Shown here one piece after another: positions 23,901 through 34,895 of a stretch of DNA of 64,000 bases (position 1 is the first letter of the stretch; every line of letters starts with the position of its first letter). The stretch is from contig MU119377.1 of the NCBI GenBank assembly GCA_014904845.1, positions 1-64,000 on the forward strand. Reading direction: 5' to 3'. The notes beneath the pieces are model-generated. The model made no database searches and had not been told where the DNA came from. It saw only the letters and a program-made list of their open reading frames with translations. The position numbers and the translations under genes are program-made. Source of the DNA: Acephala macrosclerotiorum. Its lineage: Eukaryota; Ascomycota; Leotiomycetes; Helotiales; Mollisiaceae.

Positions 23901-25423
23901 ATGATCTTCCCGTCAGGATGGAGTCTTCCTTCATCTCCAGTTCTCGTCCCTTTTCGCCTTCTGCTTTCCTTGTTGCTGCCAGGTAAAGCTGTGTCATGCT
24001 TTCCAGAGAACATTCCAAATCTGTCACAGTTCATGAACATCAGCTCAGTAGGCGTGGCATGAAATAAAGTTACTACACGGGTTGAAATATGTCCGATGGG
24101 GCATCAAGCAAATGCTTTCGAGGCAATGTCATTAAGTTCAAATGGCATCATCAGTGCTGTCAAGTTCACATGCGCAAGTATCGGAGACTTGAAGCCTAGC
24201 ACCACCGAAGCTTAGGTAGCACACGCCTTCCGAAGAAGCACTTCTTTGTCAGCGGTGATACTCTCTAGGACGTGAGAAAGACAGCATTTCAAGCTCGATA
24301 AAAGTTCTCGACACTGAAACAAGTTTTCACACTCCATGACGCCGCTTAGAATGTGTTGTCGTAGTCCTTAGACACAAGCTCGTGATCGACCTTGGAATTT
24401 GGGACGAAGCCCTACCTACCCCCATCTTCTCGGTTGCCCTCTTCATTTATATACATACTCTTCAATTTGCCACTAACTGTTTTCCCATACTCAAAGGCGC
24501 TGTTTTGTCATTCCCTTCGTCGTGCTCACGTGATGTAAGACCTTCCATTGCAAATATGCACAATTATCCTGCCCGAAGTTTAGCTTTATCTCAAGAACAG
24601 ATTCCAAAATATCCCGAGTGACATATATGCCTTGGTTTTGACTTTCATGCTTTGGGTTCTTAGGGGTTGGTCACGGGAAGACTACATTCACCGCCAGTCC
24701 CGCTTTTCTTTTCTCGTGCGTGGGTGAACAAGAGTCCGCTGCATCGAGAACTGGCGTGCAGGCCGCTATCGTTTGAGGCGACTCAGACCTTCATATAGCT
24801 GAGAGATCGGAACGATGTCACTTTGTCGACAAATCGATCATGTTTTAGATTTTCAGCCCATGTAGCTACGTACGGTACCTCATGTTGTGCTCTCACCTAA
24901 CTTTCTTTTTGGTTAGCAGCAGACGTCAAGTATCAATCTGGATGAGGAAAATAAGAATTAACGATCCGTCGTTCAAACATAATGCATTGGCACCCTCCCA
25001 ACACTGATCTGTTTCGCTCCTTCCGAGCGGACGTTGACATGAAAATGAAGTCATGCTGCAAGTCAAGATATCGAGCCCTCTGATGCTACAAAGGCTAAAA
25101 ACTGGACATATATACATCGAAGTCCCCCCCTTCATCGCCCACCTGCACAGCTCATCTCTCTCCAATTGGTCTGAGCTGGCGTTCCAGTCCTGCGTACATC
25201 CTTACCACCATAGCGATTGGTCGGTTCACCGACATCCTCATCTACAGCTTGACGATCCCAGTTCTTCCTTTCTTCCTCCTCGACCGGCTGAATCCCCCAC
25301 AGAATGAAATGCGAAGCCGTGTGTCCGCATTGTTGGCTGACGAAAAAGGAGGTGATCCCTTCGCCAGTTTTACTCTTTTCTTCGCTTAAATAGTACGAAG
25401 AATCCGGCAAAAAGTGATGAGAC
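20991..25423. other. Long intergenic region without supported genes
   Basis: 4.4 kb of ordinary base composition. The first few hundred bases are the promoter of the seven-helix protein gene. ORFs here are at most about 100 codons (21306-21617 plus, 25132-25410 minus and others), overlap one another and show no domain or intron pattern. The phrase tgaacatcagcty occurs near 23696 and 24032. No tRNA or rRNA seen. Confidence 0.4.
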
Positions 25424-25554
25424 TACAGGGCCTTAACCCCTGAGGCCCACTAAAACCCCCTGTAAGGGCTTATGAGCAGCAACGCTATGACCCTACTGTA
25501 ACCCCCACTGTAAGCACTGCATCATAAGCTCCTATTTAGGGACTAGGCCCTGTA
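25424..25554. mobile_element. MITE-like element (Tc1/mariner type termini)
   Basis: 131 bp bounded by perfect inverted TACAGGGCCT and AGGCCCTGTA. Reading the outer TA as a target-site duplication gives the terminus CAGGGCC, consistent with a Tc1/mariner-derived miniature element. The interior is non-coding with further short complementary pieces (cttatga / tcataag), so the whole could fold. It sits just before an AT block. Confidence 0.55.
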
Positions 25555-25599
25555 TCTTTAGGCGGTGAGACCTTTAAATGCTTTAAATCGAAGGTTTAA

Positions 25600-27400
25600 T
25601 ATATTGAACCAAGCTTTTAAAGGACACTACGTAGCTAAAATGTAATACTCTTTTAAATTAGTACTATATAAACGATTTTAAATAAAATTAAAATTTTATA
25701 TTTTTAAATTATTAAAATCGTAAAAAGTATTAAAAATACAAAATTAAAAAATAAAAAAGTAAAATAATAAAAAATATAAAATAAATTTATTTCATATTTT
25801 AAAGTTTATTTAAATATTTAATTTTTATAAAATTATTAAAATTTTTGATATATTTTTTTAATAAAAATAATTTAAATATAAAATTTATTTTATTAAAATT
25901 TAATATAATTTTATTTATTTTTTTAATAATTTTTAATTTAAATTATTTTTTTATTTTAATTATTTGTATAAAATATTTTATTGAAATTAAAAATTTATAT
26001 ATTAATTTTTAAAATTATAATATAAATTAAAATTAAAAAACGAAATTAAATAATTAATAATAATATAATTTTAAAAATAAAATATATAAAAAATATTAAA
26101 CAATTTAATAAATTTTTTATTTTTTAAAAAATTATATTTAAAAATTTTAAAATTTGTAATTATTTTTATATTAAAATTTTAAAAAAAAAAATTTTTTAAA
26201 ATTTATTAAATAGTTTTTTATATTATTTAAAAAAATTTCAAAAAATATAATTATTTTTTATATAAATTAATTTACAAATTAAAATTTAATAAAAATATTA
26301 AAAAAATTTAATATAAATAAATTTTTATTTATAAAAATTAAATTTTAAATAATTAAAAAAATTTAATTTTTATAAATAAAATAATTATTTAATTTAAAAA
26401 ATTTAAAAATAAACGTAAAATTTAAAAAAAATTAAATAAAAAATTTTATAAATATATAATTTGATATAAATAAAAAATAATTACTTATAATAAAAAATTA
26501 AAATTATATAAAAAAAAAATATATATAAAAAAATATATAAAAATATTATAAAAAAATAAAAATATATAAAATAAAAAAAAATTGTAAAAAAATTAATTAA
26601 TATAAATATTAATAATTTATTTTTAAAAAAAGTTTTTTTTTTTTCGTTTAAAAATATAAAAAATTTAAATTTGAAATTATTATACAAAAAAATAATATTT
26701 TTATTTATATTTTAAAATATTAATAAAAAGTTTATTTTTTTTTAAAATTATAAAAAAAATTTAATTAAATAATTTATTTAATTTTAAATAAAACGAAAAT
26801 TATTAAAATAAAAAATTATAAAAACAAAAAAAATTTAAACGTAAATTAAATTTTTTTTAAAATATATTAAACAAATAATTAAATTAAAAAATAAAAAAAA
26901 ATATTATAAAAAAAAATATAAAAAATAAAAAAAAAATATATATATATTTTTAAATTAAATAATATATTTTTATTTTATTTTATTATAAAATATAAATATT
27001 TAAAAATTTATAATATTATTTTATAAAAATTTATAACGTTTTATAAAAAATAAATTCTTATAATTTTATTATTTTATATTGAAATTTTCGTATAAAAATA
27101 AATTTTTTTAATTTTTTTCAAAAGTATTATTATATGAAATTTATATTTTTATTTTAAATTTTTTTTTAAATTAATATATTATAATAAAATAAAAATAAAA
27201 ATAATAATTTATTATATATAAATAATAAAAATTATATATTTAATATATTATAATATATATTTTTAAAATCGATTAAATTAATAAAAATATATTTATATTA
27301 TAATATTATTAATTAATTATTTTAATTTTTATATATATTTTTAACAAGTATTTAATTATAAATTCCAAAGTAATATAAAGTAGTAAAAGCGCTTTTAAAT
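25600..27400. repeat. AT-rich, RIP-mutated block
   Basis: 1.8 kb of almost pure A/T with rare CpG. The only long ORF (26481-26687 minus) is low-complexity Phe/Ile/Tyr and is not a gene. No copy relationship was established by eye. Confidence 0.8.
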
Positions 27401-28220
27401 TATATTCCCTATTAATATCAAAGATAAGAAGTGTTCGTTTTATATGGATATATGTTAAGCCGCTTGAACTTCTAAATATGAGTTGAGTTGCGTTAACATC
27501 TTTGGAAGTTAGAGGTTATTGTGCCGTAAGGTTCCTAGGGTGCAAAAAGAACACAACCAAACGCCATACTACTGCTTCAGCAAATAATTCTTTACATATA
27601 TACGTCACAGAGGTATTCGCGGAAGCTTCTGACTTTGCAGAGCCCCTGTGCTCGCGTGAGTATTTACCTTAGACTAACTTCAAGCGAGCCCGTTGAAGGT
27701 TTCAAGCCTGCACGCATTCCTCCGCTGTCGAGAACGTTGCTAGAGCGATTATGTTCACAAGTGTGCTATGTCGATTATCAATGAGTATCATACATGCAAC
27801 CTCCAAGGTAGCTTGATATGCTGAGTTCGAAACGGGAAAAGGCATCTAGTGGATGTGTGTGGATGGTGGAGCTCAGTGCCCAGGTACCCTGCACGAAGTG
27901 ACCTCTACCTACATTCCCATTGGGCCGACTATCGTAATCCTTCATGCCCAAAATAACGCAGGCTTCTTCTCAGCTTCGTGGTGAATCCCAAGTGGCTGAA
28001 GCCTTTTAAAATTCTGGCATTTTCCAGCCTCTCAGAGTCATTTATTAGCGGTCACGCCACCACCACTTACCTTTTGTTGCCAACGTGCCTCGGAAGAATT
28101 AGGCACACCGCAATACATATCTTCAGCCCAATATCTCGCGGTTTTGTAATTTTGACGTAAACACCTCTAAATAGAATCTTTCGTAGCCACCAAAATTCGA
28201 CCAAGAGCTGGGCTGCACTT
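27401..28220. other. 5' flank of the HET gene, non-coding
   Basis: Base composition normalises at about 27400. No gene supported; it presumably holds the promoter and leader of the HET-domain gene that follows. Confidence 0.45.
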
Positions 28221-31200
28221 ATGGCTTCAAATTTATGCATCCAGTGCAAGGAGATCACCCTTGACTGCCTCTTTGGTGAAGGATATCAGGCTGAGATCTA
28301 CGACTGGTTGCCACAGAAAGGCGTCCAACGCTGGAGAAAATATCCCGACCTCATCGGATGGGATCGCTCGGACACAACTGCTCGCCCGAACTCGTCACAT
28401 CGTCATTCCGGCAACAGTTTAGGCCCTGCAACTCCTGCGAAACCGACTTCCGAAAGCTGTGTATCTACCAATTCAGACACGGATGATGATGATCTTTACA
28501 ATATGCCTATTCCGCCTAGCATCAGAATGCTCTTAGAGCAAAATGACTACCAGTACTACAAATACCGCCCGAAGATAAACAACCGACCCGGCCTTCCACG
28601 CCGCGGAGGTAAAGGGCATTGTGATATGTGTGGACAGATATGCGTGGGTCTTCGGCGTGCATACCTGGGTCGAGAATACCACCGGGACGAGCTTACAGCC
28701 GTCGACAAAAGAATAAGTGACGAGTTCCCCATGGTCACGAGTTATGGATACCAGTCATCGAGTGCGGTAGACATGTCCTGGGGTAACAACACAAAAGAAA
28801 ACAATGTAACTGTGAGAGGAAGAAAATTCAACGACATCGAGATTCTTGAAGCTAGCCTAGGACGGAACGTCTGCACCTTTGTTATCTCAACAACGCCATT
28901 GCTGAGTATTGATCAGAACCTCAGCGCTGACCAGAATTTGAGTATTATTAGGAAGTCAAGCACTGCTCGAGAGTCAAACACTGGTCAAAAGTCGAGCAGT
29001 GGTCAGAAGCCAAGCGTCGGCCAGGAGTCGAAGACTGCTCAGAGTTCAAGCATTGTTCAGAGGTCGAACACTGGGCAGAATCTGAGCACCAGTCAAACGC
29101 CTGCTGCTCATGGGAGCTCGAGCATCAATCAGAAATCACAAGCTACCATTCCCCGATTGTTTAAGAAGTCGTTCATGCATAGAGTTTATTCTTATATCTC
29201 TCGTACTAGGCCAGATACAACAGAAGAACCCGAGACGATGGCAGGCTCTGAGCCAGTGAAAGACCCGGAGACATTGGAAGACCCGGGGACAGCGGAAGGC
29301 CCGAAGACTGTAGAAGAGCCGCAGACTAGGCGCAAGTTGGAGTCAGTGGAAGGACCGGCGGCAGAACAAGAGTCGACACCAAGGAAAGAGTCGGGACTGG
29401 TAGAAGAGTTGGGGCCAAAGAAAGCGTCGGAGATAGTGGGAGGACAGAATGACGTATCTTTTCAGCGTATACGATCCTGGCTGTTGAGTGAAAGCGATGT
29501 CTCCACAGTCGAAGTTCTTCCGGAGCACAACTCAAATGATCTCTTGCAATCGAAATCCGGCGATTCGATTGCCAGCTCGGAAACGTATCATCTCTTGAGC
29601 AAGACCGCCGACTCCCACATCGGGTCCTCGACCTTCGATACAATGTAGAGGATTCCCCGACTTCCTCAGATCTGCGCCTTCTCGCTGACACCTCTCTGCT
29701 CTCCGAACGCTACGTTGCTCTGAGTCACAGATGGAGCGAGATTCCGGCCACCAGGCTGACGATTGACAAATTCGACAAAATGTGTAGTCTCATCCGCTTC
29801 GACAGTCTCCCTCTCACGTTTCAGGATGCGGTTACATTTTGTCGTCTCATGGGAGTCTATTTTCTTTGGATCGATGCTCTTTGTATCAAGCAGGACGATC
29901 GAGAAGACTGGGAGATTGAATCAGCTACAATGGGCCAAATCTACCGGAACGCAGATTTTGTCCTCATCGCTCATAGCGCCGTTGGGGACGCTGATGGGTT
30001 TCTCGCCAAGTTCCATCGAAAGTCCAGTGCAGTTCTCCTAGGCTCATCTAATTCCAAGTCAGGTGGAGTTTTTGAAGCTACCCTCGTGGACCAGGCCAGC
30101 ATTTCCATCAGCTACAGCGGGCTCAGCCGCCGAGGATGGATATTCCAAGAGCGATTGCTGGCAAGACGCGCAGTGCATTTCCTTCTTGGGGACATTCTCA
30201 TTGAGAACATGGGCCAAGTTGAATCCATACGAACTGCTGGACGACAATCGCACTTCCGAGACCAGAAGCAAGTCTTACTGGGTCCTGAGCCAATATCCAG
30301 CCACGCCTTTCTCGATCTGTGGATGGGACTTGTGGAAGGTTATTCTAGCTGTGCCTTGACATTCTCAAAAGACAGAATCTCCGCGATCACTGGTGTGGCC
30401 AGAGTCCTCCATTCCAAGCTGAGCCGTCAACGCTTCATTACTGGCCTTTGGAGCCAGAATTTTATCACACAGCTCTTATGGCTTGATAATGCTAAATCTT
30501 CGTCTGTAAGGGTAGGACAAGCTCCTTCTTGGTCCTGGGCAAGCCTCGATGTCGGCGTCAAGTTCCTCAGAGTGGATCAAATTTGCAAGGATTTACCACT
30601 TTCCATTGAGGGCTTTTGGTCATCAGCAGCTGGTGACGGCGAGGAGAGCTGGACCAATGGGCCCTGTGTTCTTGCTACGCAATGCCCAGCAGTCGAATGG
30701 CAGCCAGAAAGTATGAAGCATGTAATTGAGCGGTGGCATGAATTTGAACTTGACAGAAAAGTCAGTGAAATAGGGGGAAACTCAGATCACCTAGATGCAC
30801 TTCAGCAAGGCCTTGAAGACAACCGGGTCAAAATCCTATGGTCACAAGAAGAACTATCAGCGAACGGTTGGTTCTTATGCCACGACACGATTCAACCGGA
30901 TAATCCCGTTGAAGACGATGCTCGTCGGTTTGAAGTTTGGCATCCATTTGTGAACGGCGCGAAAGAGCAGTCACTCAAAAGAGAAGGTTCTCTCGGGCAC
31001 AAAATAATTTGTGTCCCGATTTGTTCGTACATTCCCAGTCGAAGAAAAGGCAAGGAAAACGTGGATGGTAATGTCAACCACTTCTTTTTCGTGCTAAAAA
31101 ATGTAGGTAAACCAGGGCTATATATGCAAGTTGGTATTGGGGAGATCTTCTTGGATGATTTATTTAAAAAAGAGCGTGTTTCCGAGGCAAAACTGATGAG

Positions 31201-31237
31201 TTTCATTGGAAAGGACGAAAGAATTTTGATAATGTAA
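28221..31237 (+). CDS. HET-domain (heterokaryon incompatibility) protein with repeat-rich linker, frame break
   Basis: The N-terminus (from 28221) has Cys motifs typical of HET proteins: LCIQCKEITLDC and, after an acidic stretch, HCDMCGQICVGL. A linker follows with two 18-bp repeat arrays. The second half holds the HET domain: LPHRVLDL, RYVALSHRW (about 29728), PLTFQDAVTFCRLMGVYFLW, IDALCIKQDDREDWE, MGQIYRNADFVLIAHS, then RRGWIFQERLL and APSWSWASLD. The two halves are in different frames. The first ORF reads SFQRIRSWLL and runs to a stop at 29648, but the HET frame is already open from about 29545 and contains the expected LPHRVLDL, so the frame change lies at about 29465-29570. No good intron restores it; the best GT..AG pair, 29508-29575, has a poor GTCGAA donor. 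Either a frameshift or an unusual intron. HET proteins trigger cell death on fusion of unlike strains; that role is inferred from the family. Confidence 0.8.
28902..29135 (+). repeat. Coding minisatellite, 18-bp unit, about 13 copies
   Basis: Hexapeptide repeat of the form S-[SN]-T-G-Q-K (variants LSIDQN, LSADQN, SSTARE, SNTGQK, SSSGQK, PSVGQE, SSINQK). The register is kept for about 13 units, one of them strongly diverged (PAAHGS). Confidence 0.9.
29220..29435 (+). repeat. Second coding minisatellite, 18-bp unit, about 12 copies
   Basis: Hexapeptide repeat of the form [VLA]-E-[EDG]-P-x-T (VKDPET, LEDPGT, AEGPKT, VEEPQT, VEGPAA, VEELGP). Different sequence from the first array but the same 18-bp period. 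Confidence 0.85.
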
Positions 31238-33126
31238 AAGGTTGACTGCCAAGCCATGTTCTGATCGCCACGGTCGAGCAGAACCTTGACAACTTCACTC
31301 GCTCTCCTTTACGAATTATGAGAAGTCGTATTTCATGTCACTGATGATTCGAGTTTAATCACTTGGGTTAGATTTATTAGAACTTCGATGTTTAACCTAT
31401 TAGATAGATTTATCTATGATTCTACTATCTTTGCAAAACATAGAGGTAGTGAAAAGGCACCTCTTTTATCAATCGTACTGCCTAACTTCCAGCATCTCAA
31501 TCTCTCTCCACACCCCTCATTCCACCTTCACAATCCTAAATGTCCCGCCTTTCTCCCTCTCCGTAATCTGCCTCAGCTCCCCCCAAAACCTCTCCTCCCT
31601 CCTAACCTCCCAATCCTAACCTCAAACATCTCCACCCCCCCACCTCGTTCAACGGCTCCAGAATCACACTTATCCATTTCGCAAACCCTTCTGGACCGGT
31701 GGTTTGATGAGCATTGATTTGTAGCTCTACATTTAGGACTTTTGGACCTTTCATTGAGGATATTAGGCCCCAGAGGGTTGGCTATTAAGTGAATTTGAAT
31801 CGAATTGTTGGGTTGGAAGGATGGGACGGGGGCGGAGTATTGACGTCTCGTGGGATGTGGAAGTAGAGTTTAGGATTTTGTATTAGATGGAACTTGAAGG
31901 GTGAGAGCGTTTCGGAATGCGTAGAGGGTAAGACCGGAAGGAAAGTGAAATGTTTGGGCTGTGTACAGCAAGTGTATTGTTTCTAGATACCTGGCTCGCA
32001 TCAGTTTTAACCAAATACCTCATTTTAGTTGATCTGTTACGTACACCATCCGACAAGTCAACGTAAGACCAAGTCTTTGTCTCAACACCCGCTGTAAATG
32101 TTTAACATTTGTCATGAATTTTAAACATCCTTTCACTTGACTGCAGTCGTATCTCCTGTTTGGAGGAAAGAGCGGACGCTCATTGCTGTAAATTGCGTAT
32201 GGGAAGATTTCGCGAGAGGGAGTGGGAGAGCTTGGGTAGTCCCAGAACTGGATGATGAGGTGTGGGGATGAGAAAACACCTTTCCAGATCCGCTCTCGAA
32301 GCTCGTGGGGGGTGATTGAGGAGTGGTGATTGCTGTTGAGTATGCATTGTTAGAGCTTCCGGGGGTGCGCCGGGGCGTACGAAAGATCTAATAGCGAGAG
32401 AACGTGGAGGAGGATCGAGGAGTCTGAAAACCAATTGTTGGGTCACGCCGAAACAAAAAGCAAATCCAGGCAGCAGCAGCGCCACCCTCTTCGTGCAGGT
32501 AGCGACACGCGACTCCACCCGGCCCCATTTTCTCCCCATCGCTAAACAATTACGGGTGATGCCAAGACTTTACTTCACTTTACTTCACTTTACGTGCAGA
32601 TTACCAAAGCGGGTTCTTCCTTAATCGTTACGATTTAGGGTAGATACGGACAAAGTTTAGTCCGGCTCGGCGCACGCTTAGTCGAGAGCTAACCTCGTAA
32701 GGTTAAATACCGTTAATCTCCCGAGCCTCGTCCAAGTTACCTCAGCTCCTCAGCATAAGGCTCACACCGGTACTCTTCCATGCGCTGTCCAACCCCAAGT
32801 CTACTAGTTATTTCATTCCCTTTACAAGGATAATTTAGCGATATTAAAGGCAATAGAAGCTTCGAAGCCGCATCTGGTAGCGCAGCGTCACCATCAACCT
32901 CCCGATCATGACTACACAACTGAGAGTCGAAGATTACATAGTGGGACGGGTTTGGTTCGCTTGCGACTTTTAGCGTCAAAAAAGGCTTGGTACTCCCTGA
33001 AAACTACCCCAAGAAAGATCTTTTATTATAAGCTATGAAATTTATTAAAATGTTTACTATCTTTGCAAAAAAAATTACATCGCAAATTAAATATCCAAAT
33101 AAAATAAAAATTGTATTTTTATTTAG
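31238..33126. other. Intergenic region with a possible decayed ORF
   Basis: Mostly non-coding. On the minus strand at about 31610-31760 an open stretch with coding-like composition (KVLNVELQINAHQTTGPEGF and GFAKWISVILEPL) runs into a TAG and then loses its frame; it may be a small gene remnant (confidence about 0.3). A 10-bp repeat (tacttcactt) occurs twice at 32571-32590. The last 120 bp are AT-rich and replace the expected start of the MFS gene. Confidence 0.35.
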
Positions 33127-34292
33127 GGCTGATACTTCTATTGGTCGCTACAGTGCTTTTCGCTGCAGCTGCTGATTTCTCAACCTTGGTCGTCGCTAGA
33201 ATTCTGCAGGGGATCTGTACGGCGTTGGTCAATGCTGTTGGGATAGCGATGGTCATTGACACAGTCGGGTCTGATAACCTTGAAAGTTCACTTGGCACTG
33301 TAAGCACGTTGCTCACTTTGCGTTCTCTCGATGTATTTTAACTTAAAAATCTAGCTCTACTCGATCATCACTGTCGGCGAACTTGCGGCACCGGCCGCAG
33401 GAGGCTTTCTTTACGCAACCACTAGTTACCAAGGTGTTTTTGGAGTCAGCATAGCAGCTAGAGCTTTGGACCTCTTGATGCGAGTCTTTCTTATTGAGAG
33501 AAAAGTTGCAGCCGACTACCAATTATCAGACGAGCACCTCAGAGAACATTCCAAGGGAGAAGCACATGTCCACGATTCGCAGCCGGAAGAGATACAGCCG
33601 ACCGAGGAAGACCCTTCACCCTCCACAAGAGAATAAAGGAATACCGACATTCAAACCTCCAAGGCTAGATACAGATCCGTGGCACACTGTATTCGAAACC
33701 CTCGACTTATTGTCGCACTTAGGTTGCCCTTCTTGCAAGTATTCATCTTCAGCGTATACGACACAACACTCGCTGCCGAAGCAGAATCAAAGTTCAATTT
33801 CTCATCACTCAAAGCTGGCTTATTGTTCCTGGGTCTTCCTAATGTCTTCCTCGCGCCTGTGATTGGCAAAGCTGTTGACAAATATGGTACAAAGACTGTC
33901 GCAACGATCGGGTTTGGATCCTTGGCACCATGCTTTGCTCTTTTCCCTGTCCCGACAGATCAGATCGGAGACTTCCATCTCCAAGTAGCGTTCAGCGTTT
34001 CATTTTGCTTCTCCAGGGATCTCCGGGTCGATGATTAGTGTGCCCAGTACTCATGCGGTTGAAGACATGATCTGAGGTAGTCTAGATATGTTTGATTCGG
34101 AACGTCCTTATGGTCAGCCGTTCGGTCTAAACACAGGTGCCTAATGCGAGACTGACTGCGGGTCCAATCTGTGGCGGTCTTTTGCGGGAACGTATTGGTT
34201 ATGGCAATATGTATGTCTTTGTGGCTAGGCTATGTGCAATCGCGGCGGTGTGCTCTTTCGTATTAATTAGATACAACACGAGTAGGAGTTGA
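33127..34292 (+). pseudogene. DHA1-type MFS transporter, truncated and broken
   Basis: Remnant of a 12-helix drug:H+ antiporter-type permease. Coding similarity starts mid-protein at LILLLVATVLFAAAADF, followed by VVARILQGICTALVNAVGIA and VDTVGSDNL, typical of the third and fourth helices of fungal DHA1 carriers. A 55-nt intron (33300-33354) leads to LYSIITVGELAAPAAGGFLY and IERKVAADY. Lesions: no N-terminal helices (33127 follows an intron-like TTTAG in AT-rich DNA), TAA at 33634-33636 in the central loop, a frame change near 34010-34020 (to GISGSMISVPSTHAVED), TGA at 34073-34075, and another frame change near 34140 before the last helices (AGPICGGLLRERIGYGNMY, ending at TGA 34290-34292). 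The second half also shows FLQVFIFSVYDTTLAAEA and GLLFLGLPNVFLAPVIGKAV. Clearly dead; substrate unknown. Confidence 0.85.
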
Positions 34293-34790
34293 TCCACAAG
34301 TTAAGATGCTCGAGTCCGGGTGTCAGACGCGTACAATTAGTGCATGTGCTCCATCGGTGATCTAAGACAATTCAGAGAGAGATTCCAATCAGTACGTGCA
34401 CCTCAGTACAACTTACCCCGCCCCCACCAAAAAAAAGGCTTTTCTTTCGAGATCGGCTCTAATCTAGGCCAGTCAAGGTCCAATCACGTTACAATCACGC
34501 AGCCAAAATAGTTGTTCTCGATATCTCCACGGCCCGACCCTCTTCCGCCGGTGCTCGGCCAAGCATTCAGTAGTAACTGGAAACCACCTGCTAAGCAAGC
34601 GCACAGAGCATATTAAAAGCACATCTTGGAGAAGCATATAATGCAGATTGAAGAGGTGCTAAAAGCATGTGTAAAAGATGATGTAAGCGTTGATTAGTAT
34701 GTGTATATATTTGATCTCTCTACGGATTCCCTAGCGAGTATTTCATTGCAATAGTATTGATATTTATATTTGTATAGGTCGTCGAGCGCC
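34293..34790. other. Non-coding flank
   Basis: Ordinary composition passing into AT-rich DNA at about 34790. Nothing recognised. Confidence 0.5.
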
Positions 34791-34810
34791 GTGATTAGTA
34801 AAGATATAAA

Positions 34811-34895
34811 AGTAATAGAAAAAGAAAAAAAGAAAAAGAAAAAAGAAGAAAAAGAGAAAAAGAAAAAAGAAAAAGAAAAAAAGAAAATAAGAAAT
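34811..34895. repeat. Purine-rich microsatellite (aaaag / aaaaaag)
   Basis: About 85 bp of A/G only on the plus strand, made of imperfect gaaaaa units. A ttttta repeat follows at about 34950-34985. Confidence 0.85.

Noticed and set aside
32180..32539. 119-codon minus ORF
   Set aside because: No domain, no splice context, Pro/Arg/Leu-rich composition typical of random ORFs in GC-richer DNA.
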